Positions 8,487 to 17,318 of a stretch of DNA of 64,000 bases are shown piece after piece. A program made the position numbers and the translations under genes. Positions within the stretch are counted from its first letter, which is position 1; each line of letters begins with the position of its first letter. The notes beneath the pieces are model-generated. The model was not told the DNA's origin. It made no database searches and saw only the letters and a list, made by a program, of their open reading frames with translations. The DNA lies in assembly GCA_014695255.1 (NCBI GenBank), contig JACJNX010000060.1:1-64000 (forward strand), read 5' to 3'. The stretch comes from Cyanobacteria bacterium FACHB-63 (GTDB lineage Bacteria > Cyanobacteriota > Cyanobacteriia > Leptolyngbyales > Leptolyngbyaceae).

Positions 8487-10004
8487 CTAACGATTAGTCT
8501 GCACTTCTTTTATTTCAACATCTTCTACACCCGGACGCGGTTGGTCTGCCACAAGCTTCTGCGGAGTCGAGAAGCTGGAAGCAGATTCCTGCGCCAAAGT
8601 CGTCCATTCCGTGTGGAATACACCCTCTTTATCGGTGCGGAGATACGTGTGTGCGCCGAAGTAGTCGCGCTGTGCTTGTGTTAAGTTTTGTGGCAAGCGA
8701 TCGCGGCGGTAGCTGTCGAAATAGTCGAGTGATGCGCTGAATGCAGGAACAGCGATCCCGTGACGAGCGGCAGCCATAATCACCTCGCGCCATGCACCTT
8801 GGCGATCGAGAATCGTTTGCCTGAATTCAGGAGCCAAAAGCAAGTTCGGTAGCGTTGGATTTTCGATAAAGGCATTTTGAATTTTGCCTAAGAACCCTGC
8901 CCTAATAATGCAGCCGCCTTTCCAGATTCGCGCACATTCCGCCAAATTCAACTCATAACCGTAGTTTTGGGACGCCACATTAAGCAGCGCCATGCCTTGA
9001 GCGTAGGAGCAGATTTTTGAGCAATAAAGCGCATCACGAACCGCGTCGATAAACACCTTGCGATCGCCCTCGAACTTCGGACTCTGGAAGCTTAATTGTT
9101 GGGAGGCTTCGACCCGCTCGGATTTGTACGAAGACATAATTCGAGCATTCACCGCAGCAATGATCGTGGGGATCGCAACGCCCTGTTCAAGTGCATCCGT
9201 AACTGTCCAGCGCCCTGTTCCTTTCTGTCCAGCAGCATCAAGAATGAAATCAACGAGCGGCTTTTGCGTATCGGGATCAAGAATCTTAAAGATATCTGCG
9301 GTAATCTCGACCAGGTAAGAATTCAGCTCTGGAGTAGTGTTCCATTCGCTGAACACTTCATGCAGTTCGTTGTGATCGAGTCCACCGACATTCTTTAATA
9401 GGTCATAGGCTTCTGCAATTAACTGCATGTCGCCGTACTCGATCCCGTTGTGAACCATTTTGACATAGTGACCTGCGCCACCTGGACCAATATAGGTTAC
9501 GCAAGCCCCATCCTCAACTTGAGCCGCAATCTTTGTAAAAATTGGCTCTAAGAATTCGTAAGCGGACTTTGTACCCCCTGGCATCAAGCTCGGACCGTTT
9601 AGCGCGCCTTCTTCACCGCCGCTCACGCCCATACCAATAAAGGTAAATTTTGCGGCTTCAAGGTCACGCGCTCGACGTGCAGTATCGCTGAATAGGGAGT
9701 TCCCGCCATCGATCAGAATATCGCCTTCATCAAGGAGCGGCTTGAGTTGTTCGATCATGGCATCTACAGGCGCGCCTGCTTTTACCATGATTAGGATTTT
9801 GCGGGGGCGTTCGAGCGAGGCGACGAATTCTTCGATCGTATACGCTGCCTTGACATTCTTTCCGCCTGCTCGATGCTCCATGAAGGCATCCGTCTTCTCG
9901 CGGCTTCGGTTGTAGACAGCGACGGGAAAGCCATTGCGCTCGACGTTTAACGCAAGGTTCTCGCCCATAACAGCGAGACCAATTACACCAAAACTTTGTG
10001 CCAT
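8487..10004 (-). CDS. gnd: 6-phosphogluconate dehydrogenase, decarboxylating
   Basis: A 505-residue enzyme of the oxidative pentose phosphate pathway, converting 6-phosphogluconate to ribulose 5-phosphate with NADP+. The Rossmann motif GVIGLAVMGENLALN is at the N-terminus, the signature MVHNGIEYGDMQLIAEAYDL lies near residue 185, and the substrate loop GQKGTGRWT near 260. The normal family end (FHTEW) is followed by about 35 extra residues rich in Ser, Pro and Val, making it longer than the usual 470. In cyanobacteria this pathway supplies NADPH at night. Confidence 0.96.
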   Translation of the reverse strand: MAQSFGVIGLAVMGENLALNVERNGFPVAVYNRSREKTDAFMEHRAGGKNVKAAYTIEEFVASLERPRKILIMVKAGAPVDAMIEQLKPLLDEGDILIDGGNSLFSDTARRARDLEAAKFTFIGMGVSGGEEGALNGPSLMPGGTKSAYEFLEPIFTKIAAQVEDGACVTYIGPGGAGHYVKMVHNGIEYGDMQLIAEAYDLLKNVGGLDHNELHEVFSEWNTTPELNSYLVEITADIFKILDPDTQKPLVDFILDAAGQKGTGRWTVTDALEQGVAIPTIIAAVNARIMSSYKSERVEASQQLSFQSPKFEGDRKVFIDAVRDALYCSKICSYAQGMALLNVASQNYGYELNLAECARIWKGGCIIRAGFLGKIQNAFIENPTLPNLLLAPEFRQTILDRQGAWREVIMAAARHGIAVPAFSASLDYFDSYRRDRLPQNLTQAQRDYFGAHTYLRTDKEGVFHTEWTTLAQESASSFSTPQKLVADQPRPGVEDVEIKEVQTNR

Positions 10005-10107
10005 ATAAATTCTCTGCTAACTCTGTAACGGCAAGGAAGCGATCGTTTCTTCAAGGTAGCTCGATCGACTCAAGATAACGTGGAAGATTAGATTAAGACT
10101 CTGGCTA

Positions 10108-10142
10108 TGGGGTGAAGGAGTAGGGAGTGGGGAGTGGGGAGA
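10108..10142. repeat. Short G-rich tandem repeat (GGGAGTG units)
   Basis: Three tandem copies of a GGGAGTG-type unit lie between recQ and gnd, with four G runs in a row. Such short repeats are common in cyanobacterial spacers. The G runs could form a quadruplex. Confidence 0.6.
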
Positions 10143-11786
10143 TTAAGCGGTGAGGCGTTGGAGTAAACCCCGCAGGAGTGCGGCTTCTAGGCTGATTGTT
10201 TTGTAGCCCACTTCGTCGAATAGAATCACAATTTTATCGCCTTCATAGCGCATGACTGTGCCTTCACCCCAAGATTTGTGAAGGATGCGACTATTGAGGG
10301 GATAGGGTTTGCGACGATCGTCTTGCTGGATTGCGACTCCCGAGTGGCAGTTGTCACAGTATCCACATAATTCTTCACGGGGATCGCCGAAATAGTTGAG
10401 TAAGTATTTGCGGCGGCAGTCTTGAACTTCAGCATAACCGCGCATCATTTCGAGCCGCGATCGTTCCACTTTGATTTTGCGTTCTTGGGCTTGTAACACT
10501 TCTTGCGCGGCTTGTATTAACTCTGGTGCGTCTTTGCTTGCTCTTACCTCTCCGGTTGGCAGCGTTTCAATCACCCCTAAAAGCTCTAGATGGCTTAAGG
10601 TTGTCTTTAACTTCGATTGCGATAGATCGATCAGAGATTTTAGAGCTTTTGGGTGAATCGGCTCTGATTGTTGTCGAACAATGTTTGCCAGTTCAATAAT
10701 CTGATCGGCATCAAGCTTTCCGCCTCCTGAAAAGAACTTGCGTAAGTTCAAATCCTGGGGCGTATAAAACAAAATAATATTTGCAGGATCACCATCGCGT
10801 CCAGCACGTCCGATTTCTTGGTAGTAACTATCGATCGAATCACTAATGTTATAGTGCAGCACAAATCGAACATTCGGCTTATCTACACCCATGCCAAATG
10901 CAGTGGTCGCCACAATCACTTCTACTTCATCGGACATGAACGCATTTTGAGCTTGTTCGCGCTCTTTGGTTTTGAGTCCAGCATGGTAAGCGATCGCTCG
11001 CACTCCCGCTTGATTCAGTACCTCAGTTAATGCCTCAGTTGCTTTGCGAGTCGCAACATACACAATCCCTGGCTTGGTTAACTGTTGAATGCGTTTAACA
11101 AAAATCTCTTGCTTTTCGGCTTCATCATCATAGTTCTCAACTGCTAAACGTAGATTTGGGCGATCGAAGCCTCGAACAATGATTCTCGGATTGTTCATAC
11201 CTAAGCGTTGAATGATTTCTTCACGCACAGGCGGCGATGCGGTTGCGGTTAAAGCTAATGTTGTGGGATGTCCTAATGCTTCGACCACAGTTCCTAATCG
11301 AAGATAATCTGGGCGGAAACTATGTCCCCACTCACTAATGCAATGAGCCTCATCAATCACAAACAGCGAAGGTGGAGCTGCTTGTAGATGTTCGATCGTG
11401 TCTGCATTGTTGAATTGTTCGGGTGCAAGAAACAGGAATTCAATCTTGCCATTGTGCCAGCGATCGAAAATTTCAGCCCGTTCTGATGCTGTGATAGTTG
11501 AATTAATGACTGCTGCATTTCCGACATTGATGTCTTCTTTGTCGATCGACTCCACTTGGTCTTTCTGTAGCGCTAATAGTGGAGAAACAACAATGGTTGA
11601 TCCAGGAATTCTGGTGGCGGCGAGCTGATAGATTGCTGATTTACCTGATCCGGTTGGCATCACAGCTAAAGTATCACAATGTTCTAGAACGGATGCGATC
11701 GCTGCTTCTTGTCCAGGTCGAAGATCACCGTAGCCTAGATGAGTTTGAGCGAGTTTTTGAATTGAAACCGAGCGTTTTCTTGCCAT
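10143..11786 (-). CDS. recQ: RecQ-family ATP-dependent DNA helicase
   Basis: A 547-residue superfamily 2 helicase. Motifs are LRPGQEAAI (motif 0), PTGSGKSAIYQ (I), DEAHCISEWGHSFRPDY (II and aromatic loop), ALTATA (III), AYHAGL, TTAFGMGVDKPNVR (V) and QEIGRAGRDG (VI). The RQC zinc site is CRRKYLLNYFG then CGYCDNC near residue 470. There is no clear HRDC domain. The last 50 residues (LHKSWGEGTVMRYEGDKIVI) resemble the SH3/Tudor-like tail of UvrD/PcrA. The protein likely unwinds recombination and stalled-fork intermediates. Confidence 0.92.
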   Translation of the reverse strand: MARKRSVSIQKLAQTHLGYGDLRPGQEAAIASVLEHCDTLAVMPTGSGKSAIYQLAATRIPGSTIVVSPLLALQKDQVESIDKEDINVGNAAVINSTITASERAEIFDRWHNGKIEFLFLAPEQFNNADTIEHLQAAPPSLFVIDEAHCISEWGHSFRPDYLRLGTVVEALGHPTTLALTATASPPVREEIIQRLGMNNPRIIVRGFDRPNLRLAVENYDDEAEKQEIFVKRIQQLTKPGIVYVATRKATEALTEVLNQAGVRAIAYHAGLKTKEREQAQNAFMSDEVEVIVATTAFGMGVDKPNVRFVLHYNISDSIDSYYQEIGRAGRDGDPANIILFYTPQDLNLRKFFSGGGKLDADQIIELANIVRQQSEPIHPKALKSLIDLSQSKLKTTLSHLELLGVIETLPTGEVRASKDAPELIQAAQEVLQAQERKIKVERSRLEMMRGYAEVQDCRRKYLLNYFGDPREELCGYCDNCHSGVAIQQDDRRKPYPLNSRILHKSWGEGTVMRYEGDKIVILFDEVGYKTISLEAALLRGLLQRLTA

Positions 11787-11871
11787 TGGAGTGATAGTTA
11801 GAAAAGAAAATGCAGGACAAGTTAGACTTGCCCCACATTTGAGAGGTTGAACAGCATGAGAAGTTGAATGC

Positions 11872-12888
11872 TTAACTACGATCGTTGAATCCGCTGAAGA
11901 ATGCTAATCCACCAAGAACAGCCGCAGCGAGTACGCCGAGCGAGAACAATGGAGTTTTATCAATATGATCGAGGAAGCTTGGAATTTCAAGATTGCTGTA
12001 GTCGCCATCGACGCGATCGTATCCTGGCTCTTGGATTGCTTCGTACAGATTGTTCGGATCGTCTTCGCCCTTTTCTTCTTTAGTACGCTGCGAAACAAAG
12101 CCGATCGCTAACAATGCAGTATCGACCAATCCTGGCGAAATCCGTTGAACCACATCTAAGACCTTGCCTACATCACTCACAATGTAATCCCGAACTGGAT
12201 GTTCAGCAGCATAAAGGATTGCATCCGTCACTAAGCTGGCATTGTAAAAAGGCGGTGTTGCCATCGGTTTAACACCAAGCTTTGTTTTACCTTTGCTGTA
12301 GAACGGGGTATTGATTACTCCTGGCATAATGTTAGCAACATTAATCGGATAGCCTTGATGCTTTAGCTCTAAGCGGAGCGCATCAATCATTCCCATTGTT
12401 CCGTGCTTTGAGGCAGAATATGGGCTTTGATATGGCAACGATCGGCGCGCCTCAACCGAAGTAATGTGAATCAGCGATCCACGTCCCTCTTTTTTCAAGT
12501 GGGGTAGCGCAACCATTGCACCATACACTTGACCCATCAGGTTGACATCAATCACCCGCTTAAATTCTTCCGGTGTGATGCGATCGAAAGTCGAAAACAA
12601 TCCGGTTGCAGCGGCATGAACCCAAGTATCAAGCCGACCAAAGCGATCCACTGCTTTGTCTGCGATCGCTTTGACTTGCTCGTAATCTGCCACATCTGCG
12701 ATGACGGCGATCGCTTCACCGCCGCGCTGATGAATTTCTTCGACCAAGCTTGCTAAACCCTGTTGACTCCGTGCAGCCACAATAACCTTAGCACCCCGTT
12801 CTGCAAACTTCAGAGCTGCATCGCGACCAATACCGCTAGAAGCTCCAACGACTGCTACAACTTGTTCATTAATCGGTTTTAAGTTCAT
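11872..12888 (-). CDS. Short-chain dehydrogenase/reductase with C-terminal membrane segment
   Basis: A 338-residue SDR. The cofactor motif GASSGIG is at residues 16-22, an NNAG-like region reads HAAATG, the catalytic Ser is in HITSVEARR, and YSASK gives the Tyr and Lys. After the Rossmann domain (about 250 residues) comes an acidic linker and a hydrophobic segment at about 315-335 (LFSLGVLAAAVLGGLAFF), which should anchor it in a membrane. The substrate is unknown. It lies 14 bp downstream of the DUF6335 gene and is probably cotranscribed with it. Confidence 0.9.
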   Translation of the reverse strand: MNLKPINEQVVAVVGASSGIGRDAALKFAERGAKVIVAARSQQGLASLVEEIHQRGGEAIAVIADVADYEQVKAIADKAVDRFGRLDTWVHAAATGLFSTFDRITPEEFKRVIDVNLMGQVYGAMVALPHLKKEGRGSLIHITSVEARRSLPYQSPYSASKHGTMGMIDALRLELKHQGYPINVANIMPGVINTPFYSKGKTKLGVKPMATPPFYNASLVTDAILYAAEHPVRDYIVSDVGKVLDVVQRISPGLVDTALLAIGFVSQRTKEEKGEDDPNNLYEAIQEPGYDRVDGDYSNLEIPSFLDHIDKTPLFSLGVLAAAVLGGLAFFSGFNDRS

Positions 12889-12902
12889 TGTTCAAAAAAG
12901 AA

Positions 12903-13406
12903 TTAAATTTCATCATCTCTACGGTCTTCGTAGTCTTCAGAAGAGGAAGGCTCAAGCTCCCATCTGCGGTCATCGCGCCCTTCTAAAATCTCATTGGTGT
13001 GCAGATAGTTGTAGTCACTCATCTCTAAGCCGACTGCACGTCCTATCTCGTCCACAATGTCCATGTCAGGAGTTGATACTGTTCCCCCAACGGATTCATC
13101 TCCAACCGCGTTGGCTTGCTCATAGTTCGCATCAATATCGCCACCCGTTAACACCGCAGAAGCTTCATTCAGTTCACTTTCTCGATCGTGCATAGTTCGA
13201 CCGCCGATCGTATACCCTGGCATTTCTACAACACCTGTGCCATATGACTCGGTGTATTCTTGGGGAATATCGCCAAAGTCCTGCTCGTCTTCGAGGTCGT
13301 TCTCATCCTCGTCGGAGACATCGCCGCCTAGATTGTGTAACGCTGCCTCTAGATCGGCATCATCAGAGATGTCTTGATATCCTGGATTGCTTTTGCTGTA
13401 AGTCAT
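12903..13406 (-). CDS. DUF6335-type acidic protein
   Basis: A 167-residue, strongly acidic, low-complexity protein with conserved blocks GTGVVEMPGYTIGGRTMHD, LTGGDIDANYEQANAVGDE, VGGTVSTPDMDIVDEIGRAVG and ILEGRDDRRWELEP. I recognise it as the cyanobacterial DUF6335 family, whose function is unknown. The ATG at 13406 is preferred because GGGAG lies 8 bp upstream; an ATG 24 bp further upstream has no such site. It is first in a minus-strand pair with the SDR and divergent from the PfpI fusion gene. Its composition and neighbours suggest a stress-related role, as inference. Confidence 0.8.
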   Translation of the reverse strand: MTYSKSNPGYQDISDDADLEAALHNLGGDVSDEDENDLEDEQDFGDIPQEYTESYGTGVVEMPGYTIGGRTMHDRESELNEASAVLTGGDIDANYEQANAVGDESVGGTVSTPDMDIVDEIGRAVGLEMSDYNYLHTNEILEGRDDRRWELEPSSSEDYEDRRDDEI

Positions 13407-13638
13407 CGTGTTCTCCCGCTCATAAGGCATCGCACAATCATTAACTTAACGAATCGCAATCTCAGTAGTCTCCTCATATAGAAAGTTCCTTGATCCGCCT
13501 CAGGAGGGACTTTTGCCTCTGTCATTTGAGTGAGGAGCGATCAGAAATTTCTTTCTAGTCTATAAAAAGCCTGTTTAAGCCGAGAATTGCGAATTTTTGG
13601 GACATAAAGGATAAGTCTAGACACAAGGAGAAGCGGCA
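13407..13638. promoter_or_regulatory. Divergent promoter region of the stress island
   Basis: A 232-bp spacer between the DUF6335/SDR pair and the PfpI fusion gene must hold promoters in both directions. AAGGAG sits 8 bp upstream of the PfpI start. No clear operator was found. Confidence 0.4.
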
Positions 13639-14736
13639 ATGGTGATGGACACGCAGCCAAAGCGGGTTGCAATTCTAATCGAGCAAGGGGTTGAAGATGC
13701 CGAATTTCAGCTTCCCTACAATGCGCTGAAAAAAGCAGGAGCCGAAGTAGTGGTACTCGGTTCACGAGTGAATGAAGAATACAAAGGCAAGCAAGGCAAA
13801 CTCAACATCAAAGCCGATGCTACGACCACTGAGTCGATCGCAGCCGACTTTGATGCTGTAATCATTCCGGGTGGTCATGCACCCGACAAAATGCGAACGA
13901 ACCTGAAAACGGTTCAATTTGTAGAAGATGCACTTGAGAATGGTGTGTTAGTTGCATCGGTTTGTCATGGTCCTCAAGTTCTGATTGAGGGCGATATGTT
14001 AGATGGCGTTCGCGCAACGGGATTCCGTGCAATTCGCAAAGATATGCAAAATGCGGGTGCAGAGTTCGTCGATGAACCTTTGGTGATTGATGATAATCTC
14101 ATTACCTCTCGTCGTCCGGGTGATCTACCGATCTTTGTGACTGCGATTCTTCAGCAGTTAAATCTCAACATTCCCGATACTACACTCCCTCCGATCAGCG
14201 ACCTCGACGCGGGTTGGTGGAAGCTTGGCGAAGAATGGGGTGGTTCTAGCAAAAGCGAGATTGTGCAGACATTGAATACTGCACTTCAAGGTGAGCGTTA
14301 TAGCTTAGAAACATTCCAGCATTATTCAGATAACGCGGCTGATGATGCAATGAAGGAACTGTTTCAAGAGATTTTGCAGCACAAACAACAACATATTCAA
14401 CAGTTAGAAGCAAGATTGGGTTTGTTTAACGAAACGCCTTCGCTTCCTGCTGCTGTGAGCAATCTATATGCCAGCATTAAATCATTTTTCCAAAACAATC
14501 AAACCGATGTTGAAATCTTGCGCCGTGCATTAGGTGATTTACAAACGGGTGTTGTCGATACTTACAATCTTCGTAATAAGCTCACAGATCCTGCGACGGT
14601 TGAGATTTTGGATCAAATGGAAGTGACTTTGGCAAGAGATGAGCAACGCATCGCGAATCTCTACAAAGACCGATTGGGCGATCGCGCTCCCGGATCTCCC
14701 AGACCCTCTAGCCGCGCTGCTACCACAGGCGCATAG
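13639..14736 (+). CDS. DJ-1/PfpI-family protein fused to a ferritin-like helical domain
   Basis: A 365-residue two-domain protein. Residues 8-185 are a PfpI/YhbO-type domain with the conserved Glu in EQGVEDAE, the loop IIPGGHAPD, and the nucleophile Cys in SVCHGPQ. Members are described as cysteine proteases or protein/nucleotide deglycases. From about residue 205 a helical region (LNTALQGERYSLETFQHYSDNAADDAMKEL..., with Glu and His spaced as in four-helix bundles) resembles DUF2383/ferritin-like domains. The fusion suggests damage repair combined with metal or peroxide handling, which is inference. AAGGAG supports the start. The SRPBCC gene follows after 56 bp. Confidence 0.85.
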   Translation: MVMDTQPKRVAILIEQGVEDAEFQLPYNALKKAGAEVVVLGSRVNEEYKGKQGKLNIKADATTTESIAADFDAVIIPGGHAPDKMRTNLKTVQFVEDALENGVLVASVCHGPQVLIEGDMLDGVRATGFRAIRKDMQNAGAEFVDEPLVIDDNLITSRRPGDLPIFVTAILQQLNLNIPDTTLPPISDLDAGWWKLGEEWGGSSKSEIVQTLNTALQGERYSLETFQHYSDNAADDAMKELFQEILQHKQQHIQQLEARLGLFNETPSLPAAVSNLYASIKSFFQNNQTDVEILRRALGDLQTGVVDTYNLRNKLTDPATVEILDQMEVTLARDEQRIANLYKDRLGDRAPGSPRPSSRAATTGA

Positions 14737-14792
14737 TTCCACTTGCTGAAGTCGAAGGTCTTGTTACTTTCGACTTCACTGTTTCAATCTAC

Positions 14793-15515
14793 GTGAGTCT
14801 TATGGAAACTGAATCAAACAAAACAATCAATTCCTCTGAATCTCAACCGCAATCGATGACCGATACCGAAAAGTGGGCATCGATCGTCGGCGGTAGCGCA
14901 ATGGTGCTATTTGGTCTGCAAAAACGATCGCTTCGAGGCGTATTGACAGCGATCGCAGGTGGAAGCCTTGCTTATCATGGCGCAACGGCTGAGAAAAGCT
15001 TAACCGACAAAGTGAGTGATGCGGTCGGACTCAATAAAGCCATGAAAGTTGAGAAGACTGTCACCATCAATAAGTCCGCAGAAGAGCTTTACAGCTATTG
15101 GCGTAACTTTGGAAACTTACCAACCTTCATGAAGCACGTCAAGTCGATTACCGTCAGCGAAGGTGGAAAGCGATCGCACTGGGTTGCAAATGCGCCCTTG
15201 GGTCAAGAGGTCGAATGGGATGCAGAACTGATCAAAGATGAGCCGAATCATTTGATTGCTTGGGCATCGATTGAAGGTGCAGATGTCGATAATTCGGGAT
15301 TTGTGCGGTTTACGCCTGCGCCGGGCGATCGTGGGACTGAAGTGAAAGTGGTAATGGAGTATGAGATTGCGGGTGGTCGATTGACTGCTGCTTTAGCAAA
15401 GTTGTTTGGTGAAGAACCAGAGCAGCAAATCGGGGATGAACTTCGCCGCTTTAAGCAGTTGATGGAAGCAGGCGAGATTGCAACCACTGAAGGACAACCT
15501 CGCTGTCACGGATAG
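14793..15515 (+). CDS. SRPBCC (polyketide cyclase/START-like) protein with N-terminal membrane-associated part
   Basis: A 240-residue protein. After a polar N-terminus, two glycine-rich hydrophobic stretches at about 30-70 (SIVGGSAMVLFGLQKRSLRG, LTAIAGGSLAYHGAT) resemble the YgaP/DUF2892 membrane region. Residues 88-228 form a SRPBCC domain (VEKTVTINKSAEELYSYWRN, KHVKSITV), a fold that binds hydrophobic ligands. GTG at 14793 or ATG at 14802 can start it. It lies in the plus-strand stress-type series and its ligand is unknown. Confidence 0.85.
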   Translation: MSLMETESNKTINSSESQPQSMTDTEKWASIVGGSAMVLFGLQKRSLRGVLTAIAGGSLAYHGATAEKSLTDKVSDAVGLNKAMKVEKTVTINKSAEELYSYWRNFGNLPTFMKHVKSITVSEGGKRSHWVANAPLGQEVEWDAELIKDEPNHLIAWASIEGADVDNSGFVRFTPAPGDRGTEVKVVMEYEIAGGRLTAALAKLFGEEPEQQIGDELRRFKQLMEAGEIATTEGQPRCHG

Positions 15516-15593
15516 TTCTCTAGATTGCTTAGCTTCGGTGTTGAATTCGGAATCAATTTCCTAAATTTTCAGTGAGCGGCAAAGTCTTTTCTG

Positions 15594-15682
15594 CCCTCAC
15601 CCCGACCCTCTCCCTCAGGGAGAGGGAGCAAGAGTCCGGTTCCCCTTCTCCCCAGGGAGAAGGGGCTAGAGGATGAGGGCAA
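15594..15682. repeat. Palindromic intergenic repeat element
   Basis: CCCTCA and TGAGGG ends enclose two hairpins, one built on CTCTCCCTCAGGGAGAG and one on CCCTTCTCCCCAGGGAGAAGGG. The spacer otherwise holds nothing. A related but shorter CCCTAAACCCC/GGGGG/GAGGGC arrangement occurs near 48828-48860. It looks like a MITE or REP-type interspersed repeat common in this kind of genome. Confidence 0.7.
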
Positions 15683-15744
15683 CCAACCGCCCAAACTGAA
15701 GCAAACAATCCTCATCTCTCAGTCCACCTAACACACAATTAACG

Positions 15745-16914
15745 ATGAAAGCTGTATGCTGGCATGGCGCGAATGATGTTCGCGTCGATAACGTTCCTGA
15801 TCCAACCATTCTGAATCCGAGAGATGCCATTCTCAAAGTAACAGCCACGACTATCTGCGGATCAGATCTGCACATTTATGATGGTTACATTCCCTCGATG
15901 CAGCCTGGTGACATCATCGGGCACGAATTCATGGGGGAGATTGTTGACATTGGGCGCGAAGTTAGAAAGCTAAAGAAGGGCGATCGCGTCGTCGTCTCTT
16001 CGATCATTGGTTGTGGTCAGTGTCACTTTTGCTCACACAAACAATGGTCACTCTGTGATAACTCAAACCCCGGTGGCGCCCTGCAAGAACCTATCTTCGG
16101 TTACAGCACCGCCGGAATTTTTGGATACTCACACCTATTTGGTGGATATGCTGGCGCACAAGCGGAATATGTTCGCATTCCATTCGCGGATCATGGTTGC
16201 GTTAAGATTCCCGATGGCATGACGGATGAGCAAGCATTACCGATTTCGGATGCTTTCCCGACTGGATATATGGGCGCAGATCTGTGTGATATCAAGCCCG
16301 GAGATGTCGTTGCAGTTTGGGGATGCGGTCCGGTTGGATTGTTTGCGATTAGAAGCGCGTATCTATTGGGTGCAGAGAAAGTGATTGGTATCGATCGCTT
16401 CCCCGAACGCCTAGCAATGGCAAAAGTCCAATGTGGTGCAGAAATCATTAACTACGAAGAAGTTGATGCAGGCGATGCACTGAAAGAAATGACAGGCGGA
16501 CGCGGACCCGATGCCTGTATCGATGCAGTTGGGCTAGAAGCGCACGGAACCGGATTGATGGGACTGTACGACGAAGTGAAACAGTCTGTTCGACTGGAAA
16601 CCGATCGACCTCATATTCTGCGTCAAATGATTGTTGCCTGTCGCAAAGGCGGCGTGATTTCGGTGATGGGTGTGTATGCCGGATTTATCGATAAGCTGCC
16701 GATGGGAGCTGCCTTTAACAAGGGTCTCACCTTCAAAATGGGACAAATGCACGGACAGCGCTATATGCCCAAGCTGATTGATCACGTCCTCAAGGGTGAC
16801 ATTGATCCAGCATTTGCTTTCTCCCATCATATGCCGCTCACTGACGCGAAGCAGGCTTATGAAATGTTCAAGCACAAGACCGATAAATGTATCAAAATTC
16901 TTCTGAGACCGTAA
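15745..16914 (+). CDS. Zinc-dependent alcohol dehydrogenase, copy 1
   Basis: A 389-residue medium-chain dehydrogenase of the glutathione-independent formaldehyde dehydrogenase-like branch. Catalytic zinc ligands are in ICGSDLHIYDG and GHEFMGEIV. The structural zinc site is CGQCHFCSHKQWSLC (Cys4). The NAD-binding motif is [15 protein letters not shown] and the insert [22 protein letters not shown] is typical of this branch. It is followed 2 bp later by a small exported protein and then by a close paralogue, forming an operon. The substrate is unknown; aldehyde detoxification is an inference. Confidence 0.93.
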   Translation: MKAVCWHGANDVRVDNVPDPTILNPRDAILKVTATTICGSDLHIYDGYIPSMQPGDIIGHEFMGEIVDIGREVRKLKKGDRVVVSSIIGCGQCHFCSHKQWSLCDNSNPGGALQEPIFGYSTAGIFGYSHLFGGYAGAQAEYVRIPFADHGCVKIPDGMTDEQALPISDAFPTGYMGADLCDIKPGDVVAVWGCGPVGLFAIRSAYLLGAEKVIGIDRFPERLAMAKVQCGAEIINYEEVDAGDALKEMTGGRGPDACIDAVGLEAHGTGLMGLYDEVKQSVRLETDRPHILRQMIVACRKGGVISVMGVYAGFIDKLPMGAAFNKGLTFKMGQMHGQRYMPKLIDHVLKGDIDPAFAFSHHMPLTDAKQAYEMFKHKTDKCIKILLRP

Positions 16915-16916
16915 TT

Positions 16917-17318
16917 ATGAACTATCTACGCAAGATTTTCTCCACTGTAATTCTAAGTGTCTTACTATCGCTGACACTGCTGAGTGTTCCGGCTCACGCT
17001 GCGATCGCACCTCAAGAAGCTCAAAACATCATGCGCGATGCCAATAGCCTTCAAGAAGCGGGTCAAAAGCTCCGAGAAGCAGATTCTTCTGAAAAGCTTC
17101 GCAACAATGAAGCGCTAAACACTGCAAAGGAAGTCCGTAAAGGTAGCCCCGCGATCGATGCGAAAGGCAACACTGATCCGGTTGGTGAAACCAAAGAAGG
17201 CTTAAAAGGCATCGTTGAGAACGTCAAGGACAAGCTGAACTTAGATGAGCCGCTTCCTCCTGCGACCAAAGAGTTTCTCCATGATCCTCAATCCAAAGTT
17301 CCTGAAGGGAGAAATTAA
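16917..17318 (+). CDS. Small exported protein between the two dehydrogenases
   Basis: A 133-residue protein with a signal peptide at about residues 1-28 ending AHA. The mature part is polar and helical (EAQNIMRDANSLQEAGQKLR, NVKDKLNLDEPLPPATKEFL). I chose ATG 16917 because it places the hydrophobic signal at the N-terminus; an in-frame upstream start would overlap the previous gene. It starts 2 bp after the first dehydrogenase stop, and its stop touches the second dehydrogenase start. I recognise no family. A periplasmic or lumenal role in the same stress response is inferred. Confidence 0.8.
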   Translation: MNYLRKIFSTVILSVLLSLTLLSVPAHAAIAPQEAQNIMRDANSLQEAGQKLREADSSEKLRNNEALNTAKEVRKGSPAIDAKGNTDPVGETKEGLKGIVENVKDKLNLDEPLPPATKEFLHDPQSKVPEGRN

